Shown: piece by piece, positions 25,829 through 35,384 of the stretch | How the letters are laid out: every line of letters starts with the position of its first letter | Position numbering within the stretch: the stretch's first letter is position 1 | Origin: JBKBIP01 sp046297495 | Lineage (GTDB): Bacteria > Planctomycetota > Planctomycetia > Gemmatales > Gemmataceae | Assembly: GCA_046297495.1 (NCBI GenBank) | Contig: JBKBIP010000007.1 | Span: forward strand, 62,001-126,000 | DNA length: 64,000 bases | Direction: 5' to 3' | Position numbers and translations under genes: made by a program | Notes under the pieces: generated by a model | Seen by the model: only the letters and a program-made list of their open reading frames with translations | The model's database searches: none | What the model was told of the DNA's origin: nothing

Positions 25829-26536
25829 CTATTTTTTCGCATCCTTCCAATCAATCGTCACTTCCGTGGTCTGGCCTGGTTGGACTTCGATGCGCCGGCG
25901 TTCGTGGCGGTTGCTGTCGGCATGGGCCAGCAGCAGGGTGTAGCGGCCAGGGGGCACGTTGGTGATGTGAAACTTCCCCTTGGCGTCGGTGACGGCGAAC
26001 CAGGGGTGCGGCACCACGTACACCCAGCCGCGCATCCAGCCGTGCAGCGAGCAGCCCACCATCACGGGCCGAGCTTGCTTCTCGAAGACGTGGGAGATCG
26101 GTTGGCCTGGCCCCGCGACTACGTTGAATTGGTTGGCGCGCACCGGCGAGATGGTCATGACACTATGGTTGCAGATGTCGTTATTCTCGAAGATGACTTT
26201 CTGGCCGTGCTGGGTAGCGAGCACGCGCGGCGTGAACACCATATCCACCTGATCCATGATCACGGGCTTGGCTTTGTCCGCCTTGGGCTGTTCGGGGGCG
26301 TCCTCCAGAATGGCGACGACATAACGCAGCCCCTTGGTCTCGCCATCGACTATCAGATCAAAATGGCGCAGCTGGGAGCCATCGGTCGTCGTGATGACCT
26401 GGGGCGGCCCCACCGCGTCGATATAGCGCACCACGCCGACAATCTGACCCGTCAGCGCCGGCTCCGCTCCCGTCGCGGGGAAGGCGGTCAAGGATAGGGA
26501 AACACCAAGAATCACGGTAAATCGGTAATTTCTCAT
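25829..26536 (-). CDS. Secreted cupredoxin with type-1 copper ligands
   Basis: A 235-residue exported protein with a signal peptide cut near ATGA/EP. Residues about 95-170 form a cupredoxin: H124 in CNHSVM, then C162, H165 and M168 in GCSLHGWM match the His-Cys-His-Met set of a type-1 (blue) copper centre. The C-terminal part (FAVTDAKGKFHITNVPPGRY) is a carboxypeptidase-regulatory-like beta sandwich. Probably a periplasmic electron carrier or copper-binding protein; similar proteins are sometimes labelled methylamine utilization proteins. It stands alone between the efflux operon and the MFS-fusion gene. Confidence 0.82.
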   Translation of the reverse strand: MRNYRFTVILGVSLSLTAFPATGAEPALTGQIVGVVRYIDAVGPPQVITTTDGSQLRHFDLIVDGETKGLRYVVAILEDAPEQPKADKAKPVIMDQVDMVFTPRVLATQHGQKVIFENNDICNHSVMTISPVRANQFNVVAGPGQPISHVFEKQARPVMVGCSLHGWMRGWVYVVPHPWFAVTDAKGKFHITNVPPGRYTLLLAHADSNRHERRRIEVQPGQTTEVTIDWKDAKK

Positions 26537-26627
26537 GGTAGTGCTTAATCGAGGTTACTGGATTCACGATGTCCCCGGTTTGCGTTCGGCAGCGAGCGCG
26601 CACCGAGGCCTCTCTTTCGTCAAACGA

Positions 26628-29543
26628 TTACCTGTTGAAGCCCCAATTAAAAATACTGAGCAGGTTAGAGAATTTGTCGGTCCACAAGGGGTCGTCCGCT
26701 TTGCCGCGTAGATGGACGAATTCGCCCACGTCGTCCCTGGAATCGATGCTTGGCTCCTTGGCTTGGCGCCACAGGAAGCCGAACGCTTGCTCGGCATGAT
26801 CTTGGCGGGCCAGGAAAATCCAATGCGAGCCGAACTTGCCGGTCCTTTTATCCTCGTAGTCGCTCATGGACAAGCCCACCAACCCATCTTCCTTGGCCAA
26901 CCGCGCCAGCACGGGTTGCAGGTCGAGATAACGGTTGGAAATATGGAAAGCGACGATGCCGTCGGGGGCCAGCTTGTCCAGATAGACGCGCAACGCCTCT
27001 TGCGTGATCAGATGCACGGGAATGGCATCGGAGCTAAAGGCATCAACAACGATCAAGCCATAGGGCGGGTCCTCAGTCTCGCGTGCCAGCTGCAAACGGG
27101 CGTCACCGAGGACAATCCTGAGCCGCACGCCGCGTTGTTCGGCATCCGAGATGTAGGTGAACAACTTCGGATCGCGCGCGATGTGCTCCACGGCAGGGTC
27201 GATCTCGTAATAAGTGACGACCTGCCCCTTTTCGCCATAACTGGCCACGGTGCCAGTCCCCAAGCCGATGACAGCGACGGGTGGGGCGCGGTGGCGCTGG
27301 TGGAAGTCCCTGAAAATTTGGCCCAACGGCCCATCGGCATGATAATAGGTGAGCGGGGTCGGACCCGAAAAGGGAAATGCATAGCGTCCGTGCGTGTATG
27401 CCGCCAAGCCACCCAACCGCGTGAACGGATTGTCTTCGGACAGCTCACCCCACAGAGCACCCACTCGGTAGAAAGGAATCATTTCCTCCGGGGTTTGCGG
27501 GACATCGATGTACTGCATACCGTGCAAGGTCGTGCCGTGCAGCAGCTTGCGATGGGGGCCGTCGTCGTACACCATCAGGGTGCCGAAAAAGCTGCGCTCG
27601 CGGCGTAGGGCCATGTCCCCCATGTCCGTGCAGAAGATGCCAGCCAAGAAAAACGCGCCGACGCACAACCCGAAGCGTACCGACCGCTCCACGAAGACAT
27701 AGCAGAATAAAGCGGGCAAGCCGTAGGTGAGTATCTTGTTCAGCTGGACCAGGTCAACATTCAACCGCTCCGCCAGCCATTCCCAATTCATCATGTTCGT
27801 CAGTGGTCGAAAGACGATGCCCGCGGTGAGGATGCCCAATGCCAAGGCCGTGCCAATATCCAAGGCCCGATCCAAGCGTTCCTGTCGGCGGTACCAGATG
27901 TAGCCCGCGCTGACGAGCACGGCCCCCAGCAGCAGCGCGACGGCGTTGGGAATGGGGAACATGAACAGCGGCACGATCGCGGACCAACTGGCGTCATCCT
28001 CCAGCTTGCCGGACACGACGTTGACCCATTGCGTCACGCCGGTCCAACGCACCTGGTCCGGCCAGAGGATGTGGGTGGAGGTGGGCAACAGGGAAACGAA
28101 CTGCATCTGTCCGTTTGGGTTTTGCCACATCCAGCCAGGGTTGAAGTCCTGATCCCACGTCCGCTTGGCGATCAAGCCCACGGCCAACAGGATGAGCACG
28201 GTCGGTAGGCTCAAATCGACGATCCGGTTCCAGCGGGCAGTCGATACTTGGCCGGTGCTCGGCAACAGCAGACAGGCCATCACCAAGGCAATGGGATATT
28301 CCAGCAGCCGCGTGAAGACCAGAGGGGCGAGGAGGGCGTTGAACAACCCGCCCAGCACGCCGCCTAGCGACATCCACAGGTAAAACTCGGTGAGATAGAC
28401 CGTCGGTGGCCGCGTCCGGGCCAGCTCGCCGTGACAAACCATAGCCACCACGAACAGCGTGACCAGATGAAAGGCGAAAACGAGCACCATGGGCCGGGGC
28501 GCGACACCCGTAAGCCACATAAACATCAGCAGCAGGATCAGCACGGGCATGATCAACACCAAGGCGCGATGCACGGACGGCGGCAGCAGCGTGCTGAAGA
28601 CGAGAATGAAACTGAGCAAATATAACGTCAGCGGAATGACCCACAACAACGGAATGGCGGCGATGTCGGTCGTCAAATACGTGGTCACGCCCAACATCAG
28701 GCTCGACGGCACGAACGCCAGGGCGATCCAGTGCCAGCGCCGGCCCCAGGTGGGCTGGGCCAACTCCTGGCTCATCTCGTCAAAGGCTTCGCGGAGCGAG
28801 CTTCCCCTGTCCGTTTTTCCTTTCTTGGCCCCCCGCTCGTGCTGTTCTGGTTTCTTCTCTTGAGGTTTCCAATCCGCGACAATCTCCGGCTCGGGCACGG
28901 GGGAACGCCACAGCAACAGCGCGCAAGTTCCCGTCGTGACCGCGAACAGGGCATAGCCCCCCGTCCAGATCCAGCCTTGCGTGCTGAGGGCGAAGAACGG
29001 CTCCACCAAGATGGGGTAGCCGAGCAAGGCAATCATGCTGCCGAGGTTGCTGGCGGCATAGAGATAGTAAGGGTCCTTGGCCGACGCATGGCCGGTGTCG
29101 GCGAACCACTTTTGCAACAAGGGGGCCGAGGTGGATACCACGAAGAACGGCAGTCCCACCGTCAGCACCAACAAACCCAGCACTTGGGGAATGGGGTGGG
29201 CGTCGCCGCGCGGCGCGAACGCCTCGGACACGGCAATGGGCAAGACGATGAAGGGGAGCACGAGCAAAACCAGGTGAACCAGCGCCTGCCGGCGAATGCC
29301 TAGCCAGCGCGGCGTGGCGTGGGCATAGGCATAGCCCGCCAACAAGGCTGCTTGAAAAAAGACCATGCATGTATTCCAGACCGCCGGCGTGCCGCCAAAC
29401 TTGGGCAGGATCATCTTGGCGATCATCGGTTGCACGAGAAACAGCAGCGTCGCGCTCACGAAGAGCGTCATAGCGAAAACCAGCGGCAAGGGAGTTCCTC
29501 CACGGAGAGCCAGCGCGAGGCGGGAAAACGATCTCCCTATCAT
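26628..29543 (-). CDS. Fused MFS transporter / spermidine-synthase-like protein
   Basis: A 971-residue protein. The N-terminal two thirds are many hydrophobic helices of the MFS-like type with the early motif FLVQPMIAKMILPKFGG. The C-terminal third is a spermidine-synthase-like Rossmann domain: VIGLGTGTVASYG, YYEIDPAVEHIA and VVDAFSSDAIPVHLIT. This fusion is common in planctomycetes and is not proven to make polyamines. A hydrophilic Lys/Glu-rich loop near residues 225-255 separates helices. It lies downstream of the EXPERA-like gene by 62 bp on the same strand. Confidence 0.88.
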   Translation of the reverse strand: MIGRSFSRLALALRGGTPLPLVFAMTLFVSATLLFLVQPMIAKMILPKFGGTPAVWNTCMVFFQAALLAGYAYAHATPRWLGIRRQALVHLVLLVLPFIVLPIAVSEAFAPRGDAHPIPQVLGLLVLTVGLPFFVVSTSAPLLQKWFADTGHASAKDPYYLYAASNLGSMIALLGYPILVEPFFALSTQGWIWTGGYALFAVTTGTCALLLWRSPVPEPEIVADWKPQEKKPEQHERGAKKGKTDRGSSLREAFDEMSQELAQPTWGRRWHWIALAFVPSSLMLGVTTYLTTDIAAIPLLWVIPLTLYLLSFILVFSTLLPPSVHRALVLIMPVLILLLMFMWLTGVAPRPMVLVFAFHLVTLFVVAMVCHGELARTRPPTVYLTEFYLWMSLGGVLGGLFNALLAPLVFTRLLEYPIALVMACLLLPSTGQVSTARWNRIVDLSLPTVLILLAVGLIAKRTWDQDFNPGWMWQNPNGQMQFVSLLPTSTHILWPDQVRWTGVTQWVNVVSGKLEDDASWSAIVPLFMFPIPNAVALLLGAVLVSAGYIWYRRQERLDRALDIGTALALGILTAGIVFRPLTNMMNWEWLAERLNVDLVQLNKILTYGLPALFCYVFVERSVRFGLCVGAFFLAGIFCTDMGDMALRRERSFFGTLMVYDDGPHRKLLHGTTLHGMQYIDVPQTPEEMIPFYRVGALWGELSEDNPFTRLGGLAAYTHGRYAFPFSGPTPLTYYHADGPLGQIFRDFHQRHRAPPVAVIGLGTGTVASYGEKGQVVTYYEIDPAVEHIARDPKLFTYISDAEQRGVRLRIVLGDARLQLARETEDPPYGLIVVDAFSSDAIPVHLITQEALRVYLDKLAPDGIVAFHISNRYLDLQPVLARLAKEDGLVGLSMSDYEDKRTGKFGSHWIFLARQDHAEQAFGFLWRQAKEPSIDSRDDVGEFVHLRGKADDPLWTDKFSNLLSIFNWGFNR

Positions 29544-29605
29544 AACGAAGAAAGGAGGAGGAAGATAGCGTTTCGTGCGCGCGAGCCGCCGACAACTACT
29601 CCCCT

Positions 29606-30136
29606 CTACCCCTCCTCAAATCGCCGGGTGATGGCCTGCGTGGAATCGTACACCATGTACAAACTGACGATCAGCCACGGCGCGTTGGGTAGATAAAACA
29701 TCAGGAAGTGATACATGGTACGTGCCGTCATGTCGGCGTAATCCGATAAGTGAACCGTCCAATAATACAGAAGCACCGAGTAGCTCACGAAGGCCCCAAT
29801 GCCCAACTGCAATACATGCCGGTAAGGCCGGTTCTTGACGATGGCCCAGATCAACCACAGGTTGAACAGCTGCGTGACGAAGATATTGAACGATTCCATC
29901 GCCAAGGCATACGGCGACACCGGATCAAAAAAGGATCGATCCGCTTCGCCGTAGAGACTCCACAACCAGATCAGCCAATCGGTATGCACCAACTCGGTCA
30001 GCCGATCCGCGTACCACCACCAATACACTTCCAGCGTCCAAGCGATGACGACGAAACTGAGCAGACAACTGATGATCACGCGATCCTTGGTGGGCAAGGG
30101 GGCAGAAGTGGAAGTCACCATATTGGCAATACTCAT
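29606..30136 (-). CDS. EXPERA/emopamil-binding-like membrane protein
   Basis: A 176-residue protein with four predicted transmembrane helices. The arrangement of helices with YALAMESFNIF and LYYWTVHLSDYADM, and the short loop FFDPVSPYA, fits the EXPERA domain, known from sterol delta8-delta7 isomerase (EBP), TM6SF2 and sigma-2 receptor. The substrate is unknown. The start has a strong ribosome site, GGGAGGA, 7 bp before ATG. It lies 193 bp downstream of the squalene-epoxidase-like gene. The assignment is by pattern only. Confidence 0.55.
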   Translation of the reverse strand: MSIANMVTSTSAPLPTKDRVIISCLLSFVVIAWTLEVYWWWYADRLTELVHTDWLIWLWSLYGEADRSFFDPVSPYALAMESFNIFVTQLFNLWLIWAIVKNRPYRHVLQLGIGAFVSYSVLLYYWTVHLSDYADMTARTMYHFLMFYLPNAPWLIVSLYMVYDSTQAITRRFEEG

Positions 30137-30329
30137 ATTTTTCCTCCCTGAAACAGAAAGCTATGCTTTCGGCGGTTGAGTCGGACGCGGCGTCGACAAC
30201 TATCAGGGAGCGGTTTACTTTCTGCTGCTCTCCGACGGTTGCGGCGCCGCAAGCGACTTTTTCGATGATGGGCAGCATCGGGGCATTCGCCACTAGGAAT
30301 CATAAGCTAATGTGATGCTATCCGTTCCA

Positions 30330-31661
30330 TCACCGTCCCACCGCCACCAGGTCGCGCGCCCGCGCGGCCGTGTTGCCCTCGGAAAGCCAGTACAGCCATT
30401 CGCCGAAGCCGCACAGGGTGCGGGCCGTGCGGCGCCAACCGCGGAGGAGCACGGTATCGCGCAGCAGTTGCCGCCCGGCCAAAGTCAGCGCCTTCAAGAA
30501 GGCCTGGTTGAAATGGCGGGCGTCGGTATCATCGCCGGACAACAGGCGCATGGTCCGCCGGCATTCGGCGGGGGATTGGCGCCACATGCGATACACGGCC
30601 TGCCGGAGCGCCACGGTCCCGTCATCCTGGCGCGTGAAGACGCGGTACAACCCCAGGGCCAGCAGCTCGGCCACCCCACTTCGCGCGGCGCGTTGGCGGC
30701 GGTAGGCGGCGCAAGAATCGCTTCGCGCCAGGCAAGCGGCGTCGAGGAAGCCCAGTGTCATGCCCACGGCCGTCAGCGGATGGAAATGACCGACCGCGTC
30801 GCCGACCAGGGCCAACCCCTCCCGGCCATAGTGGACGCGCGACCGCCATTGATTGACGGCCCAGGCGATGGGTCGTTCGCGCAACGCCCGCTCGAAAGCG
30901 GGCCGTAGCTCGGCTGGCAACACCGGCGCGTAAGCCGCCGCCAAGGCTGGCGCTTGTTTCTTGACTTCGCCGTTTCCCAGGGGCACATCGAGGATGACAC
31001 GCACCTGACGTGGTCCAATGCGATAAGCCAGGATCGGTCCAGGACCGCCGAGAATCACATGACCGAATCCCTCGCCCGGCATGTCGGCATCTTCCAGCAA
31101 CACGCCGGCCATCGACGACATGGTGACGCGTGCATCAGCCAAGCCCAACGCGCGCCGGGCCAAGGAGCCGCGCCCGTCGGCGCCGACGATCCGCTCGAAC
31201 GTCCGGCTGGCTGTCGCTTGTCCCTCCGCGACATAGTGCAATCGCTGGCCGGTGATGTGGGTGGCGCGGGTGCGCGGCAGGTACGTGATGAGCGGATGGA
31301 AGGCCGCCGTCTCACGCAAGGCGGATACCAACAGAAAATGATCGCAGGTCAAGGCTTGGCAATCGTCGGGATAGTGAAGGGTGATCGGTTCGCTGCCATC
31401 CTCGGGAAACACGATGAAGCCGCGCCCCGTATGTTGTTCGGCGGCGGCCAACGGCCAGATGCCCAACTGGCGCAGCACCGCGACGCCGGGCGGGTGCAGC
31501 CACTCGCCAGCCAGACGATGGGCGGCGTGGGGATGCGCGTCGAGCAGCAGCACGCGCGCCCCTTGTTGGGCGAACGCCAGCGCCGTCGTGCATCCTACTG
31601 GCCCAGCGCCGATGACAGCCACATCACATTGCTGAACGGGGACAACCACGGGTTCTTCCAT
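30330..31661 (-). CDS. Squalene-epoxidase-like FAD monooxygenase
   Basis: A 443-residue flavoprotein monooxygenase. N-terminal FAD motif GAGPVG (18-23) and the GEWLHPPGV turn, then GDAVGHFHPLTAVGMT (287-302). The latter parallels squalene epoxidase (GDAxNxRHPLTGGGMT) more closely than UbiH-type enzymes. PGPILAYRI and DVPLG (205-229) and the late GLYRVF segment also follow that family. If true it would oxidise a triterpene such as squalene. ATG 31661 is preferred; starts at 31715 and further upstream exist. Divergent from the STAS gene. Alternative: a generic aromatic hydroxylase. Confidence 0.68.
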   Translation of the reverse strand: MEEPVVVPVQQCDVAVIGAGPVGCTTALAFAQQGARVLLLDAHPHAAHRLAGEWLHPPGVAVLRQLGIWPLAAAEQHTGRGFIVFPEDGSEPITLHYPDDCQALTCDHFLLVSALRETAAFHPLITYLPRTRATHITGQRLHYVAEGQATASRTFERIVGADGRGSLARRALGLADARVTMSSMAGVLLEDADMPGEGFGHVILGGPGPILAYRIGPRQVRVILDVPLGNGEVKKQAPALAAAYAPVLPAELRPAFERALRERPIAWAVNQWRSRVHYGREGLALVGDAVGHFHPLTAVGMTLGFLDAACLARSDSCAAYRRQRAARSGVAELLALGLYRVFTRQDDGTVALRQAVYRMWRQSPAECRRTMRLLSGDDTDARHFNQAFLKALTLAGRQLLRDTVLLRGWRRTARTLCGFGEWLYWLSEGNTAARARDLVAVGR

Positions 31662-31902
31662 CTCCACGGGTTGGGCTTTGGTTATATTTTTATCAGGAAA
31701 GAGTACGAAGTCCATCGGAGATTGGGCGCGGGCGTGGCGAACAGGGACGATCAGCGTCTTGGCAGGGGCGCGAAAAGCGAAGTGAAACACTTCTCCGCCC
31801 ATCAATACCCCCGATCCCCACAAGAAATTCATTTCGCCTACCGCCCCTGTTCCAGTAGGATCAAAGCAGGTAACTTTGAAACCGCAAGCGCGAGGATCAG
31901 CC

Positions 31903-32241
31903 GTGGAAACCCATCTGGAAATCATCAACAACGTCGGTGTGCTGGAGCTGTTGGGGGAATACCTCGATGAAAGCAACTGCCGCGACCTGAAAACACAACT
32001 CGCCAATCAAGTCCAACACACACCGAAGCTGGTTTTGGACCTGGGCCGCGTCGAGTTCGTCGATAGTTCCGGCCTGGGGGTCATCATCGGTTCACTCAGT
32101 AAAATTCGTGGCGCCGGCGGCGATCTGAAATTGGCCAACGTCACCCCCCGCGTGCGGACGTTGTTCGACCTGGTCCGCCTGCAAAACTTAGTGGACATCC
32201 TCGACACCCGCGACGAGGCGGTAGCATCGTTCAAACAGTAG
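31903..32241 (+). CDS. STAS-domain anti-sigma factor antagonist
   Basis: A 112-residue single STAS domain of the SpoIIAA type. The conserved phosphorylatable serine lies in FVDSSGLGVI. Such proteins bind anti-sigma kinases or other partners and are switched by phosphorylation. GTG at 31903 has GAGGAT 5 bp upstream and gives the normal length; TTG 31876 would add nine residues. It lies 60 bp before the glycogen phosphorylase gene. Confidence 0.85.
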   Translation: METHLEIINNVGVLELLGEYLDESNCRDLKTQLANQVQHTPKLVLDLGRVEFVDSSGLGVIIGSLSKIRGAGGDLKLANVTPRVRTLFDLVRLQNLVDILDTRDEAVASFKQ

Positions 32242-32301
32242 GCAGTGATCGGTGACTAATGACCAATCACTCAGCACCTCCAATCTATTAAAGGGACCTT
32301 C

Positions 32302-34797
32302 ATGGCCGCTCCACAAGTTGACACGACAGCCCTTGCGCCAACGGCAACCGAGACGCCGACCACGATGACGATTCGCCAAGCGCTGCGGCACCATGCCCGC
32401 TATGCGTTTGCCAAGCGGCTCGACGAGCTGGATAAAACCGAGTTGTGGCAGGCGGTGGCCCTGACTGTCCGCGATCGATTGGTGGATCGGCTGCTGGCCA
32501 CCGAGGAACGTTATCGCCGCGCGCAAGCCAAGCGTATGTATTATCTGTCGATGGAATTTCTCATCGGCCGGTCATTGAGCAACAATCTGCAAAACCTGGG
32601 GCTGCTGGACGAATTCCGCGCCGTCTTTGACGAGCTGGGGCTGGATTTTGACGACACGCTCCAGCGCGAACCGGATGCCGCGTTGGGCAACGGCGGCTTG
32701 GGCCGATTGGCGGCCTGCTTCCTCGATTCGCTGGCCACGCTCGATATGCCGGGTTTCGGCTACGGCATCAACTACGAATATGGCCTGTTCCGACAGGAGA
32801 TTTACCGCAATGGCCAGCGCGAGAAACCCGATAATTGGCTTTCCTATGGCAGTCCGTGGCTGATCCGCCGGCCCAGCGAGGTGCTCACCATTCCGGTGTA
32901 TGGTCGGATCGTCCACGCGCAGGATCGACACGGCAATTACAATCCGATGTGGCTCGATTGGAAGGTGATCCTGGCCGTGCCGCACGATATGCCGATTGCT
33001 GGTTACGGCGGGCGGACGGTGAATTACTTGCGTCTTTACGCCGCCGCCGCCTCGCATGACTTCGACATGGAAATCTTCAACGAGGGGGATTATTTCAAGG
33101 CGGTCGAGCAAAAAATCAAGACGGAAACCATTTCGATGGTGCTCTATCCTTCCGACGTCATCGAATCGGGTAAGGAGCTGCGTCTCATTCAAGAATACTT
33201 TTTGGTGGCCTGCGCCATTCGTGACATTGTCAATTCCTACCAACGCCGCCACGGCAACGACTTGGAGCATTTCGCCCAGCAGGTGGCCATTCAACTCAAT
33301 GACACGCACCCGACGTTGGCCGTCGCCGAATTGATGCGCTACCTGATCGATGAAGCCGGCCAGCCGTGGGAAACCGCCTGGGACACGGTGCAAGCGGTCT
33401 TCGGCTACACCAACCACACACTGATGCCGGAAGCGTTGGAGAAATGGCCGGTGCCGTTACTGGAACACGTTCTGCCGCGCCACTTGCAGATCATCTATGA
33501 AATCAATCGCCGGTTCCTCGACGAAGTGGCCCGCCGCTGGCCGGGCGACAACGAACGGCTGGGGCGTATGTCCCTCATCGAGGAATCCACTCCCAAACAA
33601 GTGCGCATGGCGCATCTCGCCATTGTCGGTAGCCATTCGGTCAACGGCGTCGCTCAGTTGCACAGTGAATTGGTCAAAACCCAACTCGTTCCCGATTTTT
33701 ATGAGATGTGGCCACGGAAGTTTAATAACAAGACCAACGGCGTCACGCAACGGCGCTGGCTGCTCAACACCAATCCCGAATTGGCCAACCTGCTGACGCG
33801 CACCGTTGGGCCGCAGTGGATCACCGACCTGGACCAACTGCGCCAACTGGAAGGCTACGTGATGGATGCTGGCTTCCGCGACGAGTTCCTGCGCGTCAAG
33901 CAGAGCAACAAGGCCAAGCTGGCTCAGTTCATCGATGATTCGCTGCGCATTCATGTCAATCCAGAATCACTATTCGACATTCAGATCAAGCGCATTCACG
34001 AGTACAAACGTCAGATGCTCAACATCTTGCATGTGATTCACTTGTATCTCCATATCATCGAAGATGACAAGCCATTGGCTCATCCGCGCGTCTGCATCTT
34101 TTCCGGCAAGGCGGCTCCTGGCTACTGGGCGGCCAAGGAGATCATCCGGCTCATCGTGCAAGTCGCCAAGGAGATCAACCGTGATCGCCGGGTTCACGAT
34201 CAGCTGCGGGTCGTGTTCCTGCCGGATTATCGTGTCAGCTTGGCCGAGGTCATTATTCCCGCCGCCGACCTGAGCGAGCAAATCTCCACGGCTGGCACCG
34301 AGGCGTCGGGCACCTCTTGCATGAAATTCGCCATGAACGGCGCCCTGACAATGGGAACCCTCGACGGCGCCAACATCGAAATCCGTGAGGCCGTCGGCGC
34401 CGATAACATCTTCATCTTTGGCTTGCGTTCCGAGCAAATCCTCAACTTAAAGCGCGACGGAGCCTATCATCCGCGTACTTACTATGAACGCAATCCCGTC
34501 ATTCGCCGAGTCATGGACACGCTATTATCCAATCGTTTCTCGATGCAGGAACCGGGACAATTCGCCTGGATTTTTCAATCATTGGTGGAACGTCCCGACC
34601 CCTATTTCCACTTGGCCGACCTGGAGGATTATCTCGCCGCCCAAACCCGTGCCGCCGAAACCTTCACCGACCGCCACCAGTGGGCCAGCAAGGCGATTTA
34701 TAACGTGGCCCGCATTGGCCGATTCTCCAGCGACCGCACCATCCAAGAATACGCCCGCGACATCTGGGATATTCAATCCATCCCGGACGAAGGTTAG
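32302..34797 (+). CDS. glgP: Glycogen/starch phosphorylase
   Basis: An 831-residue family GT35 phosphorylase, full length. The PLP-binding lysine is K675 in SGTSCMKFAMNGALTMGTLD, and the substrate loop NDTHPTLAVAELMR and KRIHEYKRQ are present. It releases glucose-1-phosphate from alpha-1,4-glucans. AAAGGGA precedes ATG 32302. The upstream STAS gene may be cotranscribed; the palindrome at 34841 lies downstream. No other glycogen gene is in the window. Confidence 0.95.
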   Translation: MAAPQVDTTALAPTATETPTTMTIRQALRHHARYAFAKRLDELDKTELWQAVALTVRDRLVDRLLATEERYRRAQAKRMYYLSMEFLIGRSLSNNLQNLGLLDEFRAVFDELGLDFDDTLQREPDAALGNGGLGRLAACFLDSLATLDMPGFGYGINYEYGLFRQEIYRNGQREKPDNWLSYGSPWLIRRPSEVLTIPVYGRIVHAQDRHGNYNPMWLDWKVILAVPHDMPIAGYGGRTVNYLRLYAAAASHDFDMEIFNEGDYFKAVEQKIKTETISMVLYPSDVIESGKELRLIQEYFLVACAIRDIVNSYQRRHGNDLEHFAQQVAIQLNDTHPTLAVAELMRYLIDEAGQPWETAWDTVQAVFGYTNHTLMPEALEKWPVPLLEHVLPRHLQIIYEINRRFLDEVARRWPGDNERLGRMSLIEESTPKQVRMAHLAIVGSHSVNGVAQLHSELVKTQLVPDFYEMWPRKFNNKTNGVTQRRWLLNTNPELANLLTRTVGPQWITDLDQLRQLEGYVMDAGFRDEFLRVKQSNKAKLAQFIDDSLRIHVNPESLFDIQIKRIHEYKRQMLNILHVIHLYLHIIEDDKPLAHPRVCIFSGKAAPGYWAAKEIIRLIVQVAKEINRDRRVHDQLRVVFLPDYRVSLAEVIIPAADLSEQISTAGTEASGTSCMKFAMNGALTMGTLDGANIEIREAVGADNIFIFGLRSEQILNLKRDGAYHPRTYYERNPVIRRVMDTLLSNRFSMQEPGQFAWIFQSLVERPDPYFHLADLEDYLAAQTRAAETFTDRHQWASKAIYNVARIGRFSSDRTIQEYARDIWDIQSIPDEG

Positions 34798-34840
34798 CGA
34801 GCGGCAGGTGAGTTGGAAAAGGTTTCTCACAGGGTACATG

Positions 34841-34903
34841 ACATGGTTGGCGCGCTGGCGTGGAAGCTATAATCCCTACGGGGATTGGCTTCGCCAACCA
34901 TGT
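34841..34903. repeat. Palindromic element, copy B
   Basis: ACATGGTTGGCG (34841-34852) and CGCCAACCATGT (34892-34903) are exact 12-bp inverted arms. The body GCGCGCTGGCGTGGAAGCT matches the left half of copy A at 17639-17742. It lies 44 bp after the glgP stop. Confidence 0.7.
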
Positions 34904-35152
34904 CGAGTACCCCCAACCCCGGCTAATTGCACTTGCAAGTTATACTAAATTATTGTACACTACCGAAAGAGTCAGAAACGAGACTTTTCATTGTTCCATT
35001 CCACCCCACCCCCCTTTTTTCCGTTTTCGACTCCAAAGGTGAAGTGAAATGATCCATCACCTCTGGCAATGATCATCCCCCCAAGCACGTCGCGCCAGCA
35101 AGTGGCGGAGAAAGATCGGGCAAATGGACGGAATTTTCGCGTTTCCGCCCTC

Positions 35153-35172
35153 TTCTCCCCTAAAGGGGAGAA
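35153..35172. repeat. 8-bp perfect hairpin
   Basis: TTCTCCCC TAAA GGGGAGAA, an exact 8-bp stem with a four-base loop, 212 bp before the PSD1 start codon. There is no T run. It is a possible operator or leader hairpin. Confidence 0.35.
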
Positions 35173-35384
35173 TGGCCCTTGTGGCTGGCTTCGTGGATTC
35201 ACCCTCGCACAATTTCCGCTGTATTTTTCTGGCAATCCTCCCCTCTCTTGGTGTATGCTAATGAGATAATCCCTGCCCTCTTGCCAAACGCTGCCGCGTT
35301 TCCTTCCTTGTTGTCCGCGGACGAGATTACGGCGAAAGGTCAAGACTCGTTGCGAACTTGCCGTACCAGCCAGAGGTTGCACTG

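Larger units (their letters stand above)
34798..35384. other. Intergenic region with two hairpins
   Basis: 587 bp without a supported gene. It holds the palindromic element copy B at 34841-34903 and a hairpin at 35153-35172. The stretch around 34920-35060 is A/T-rich and probably includes the promoter for the downstream PSD1 gene. Confidence 0.5.

Noticed and set aside
31662..32006. N-terminal extension of the squalene-epoxidase-like protein
   Set aside because: The 115 extra residues have no domain and cover the start of the divergent STAS gene; the FAD motif begins just after ATG 31661.
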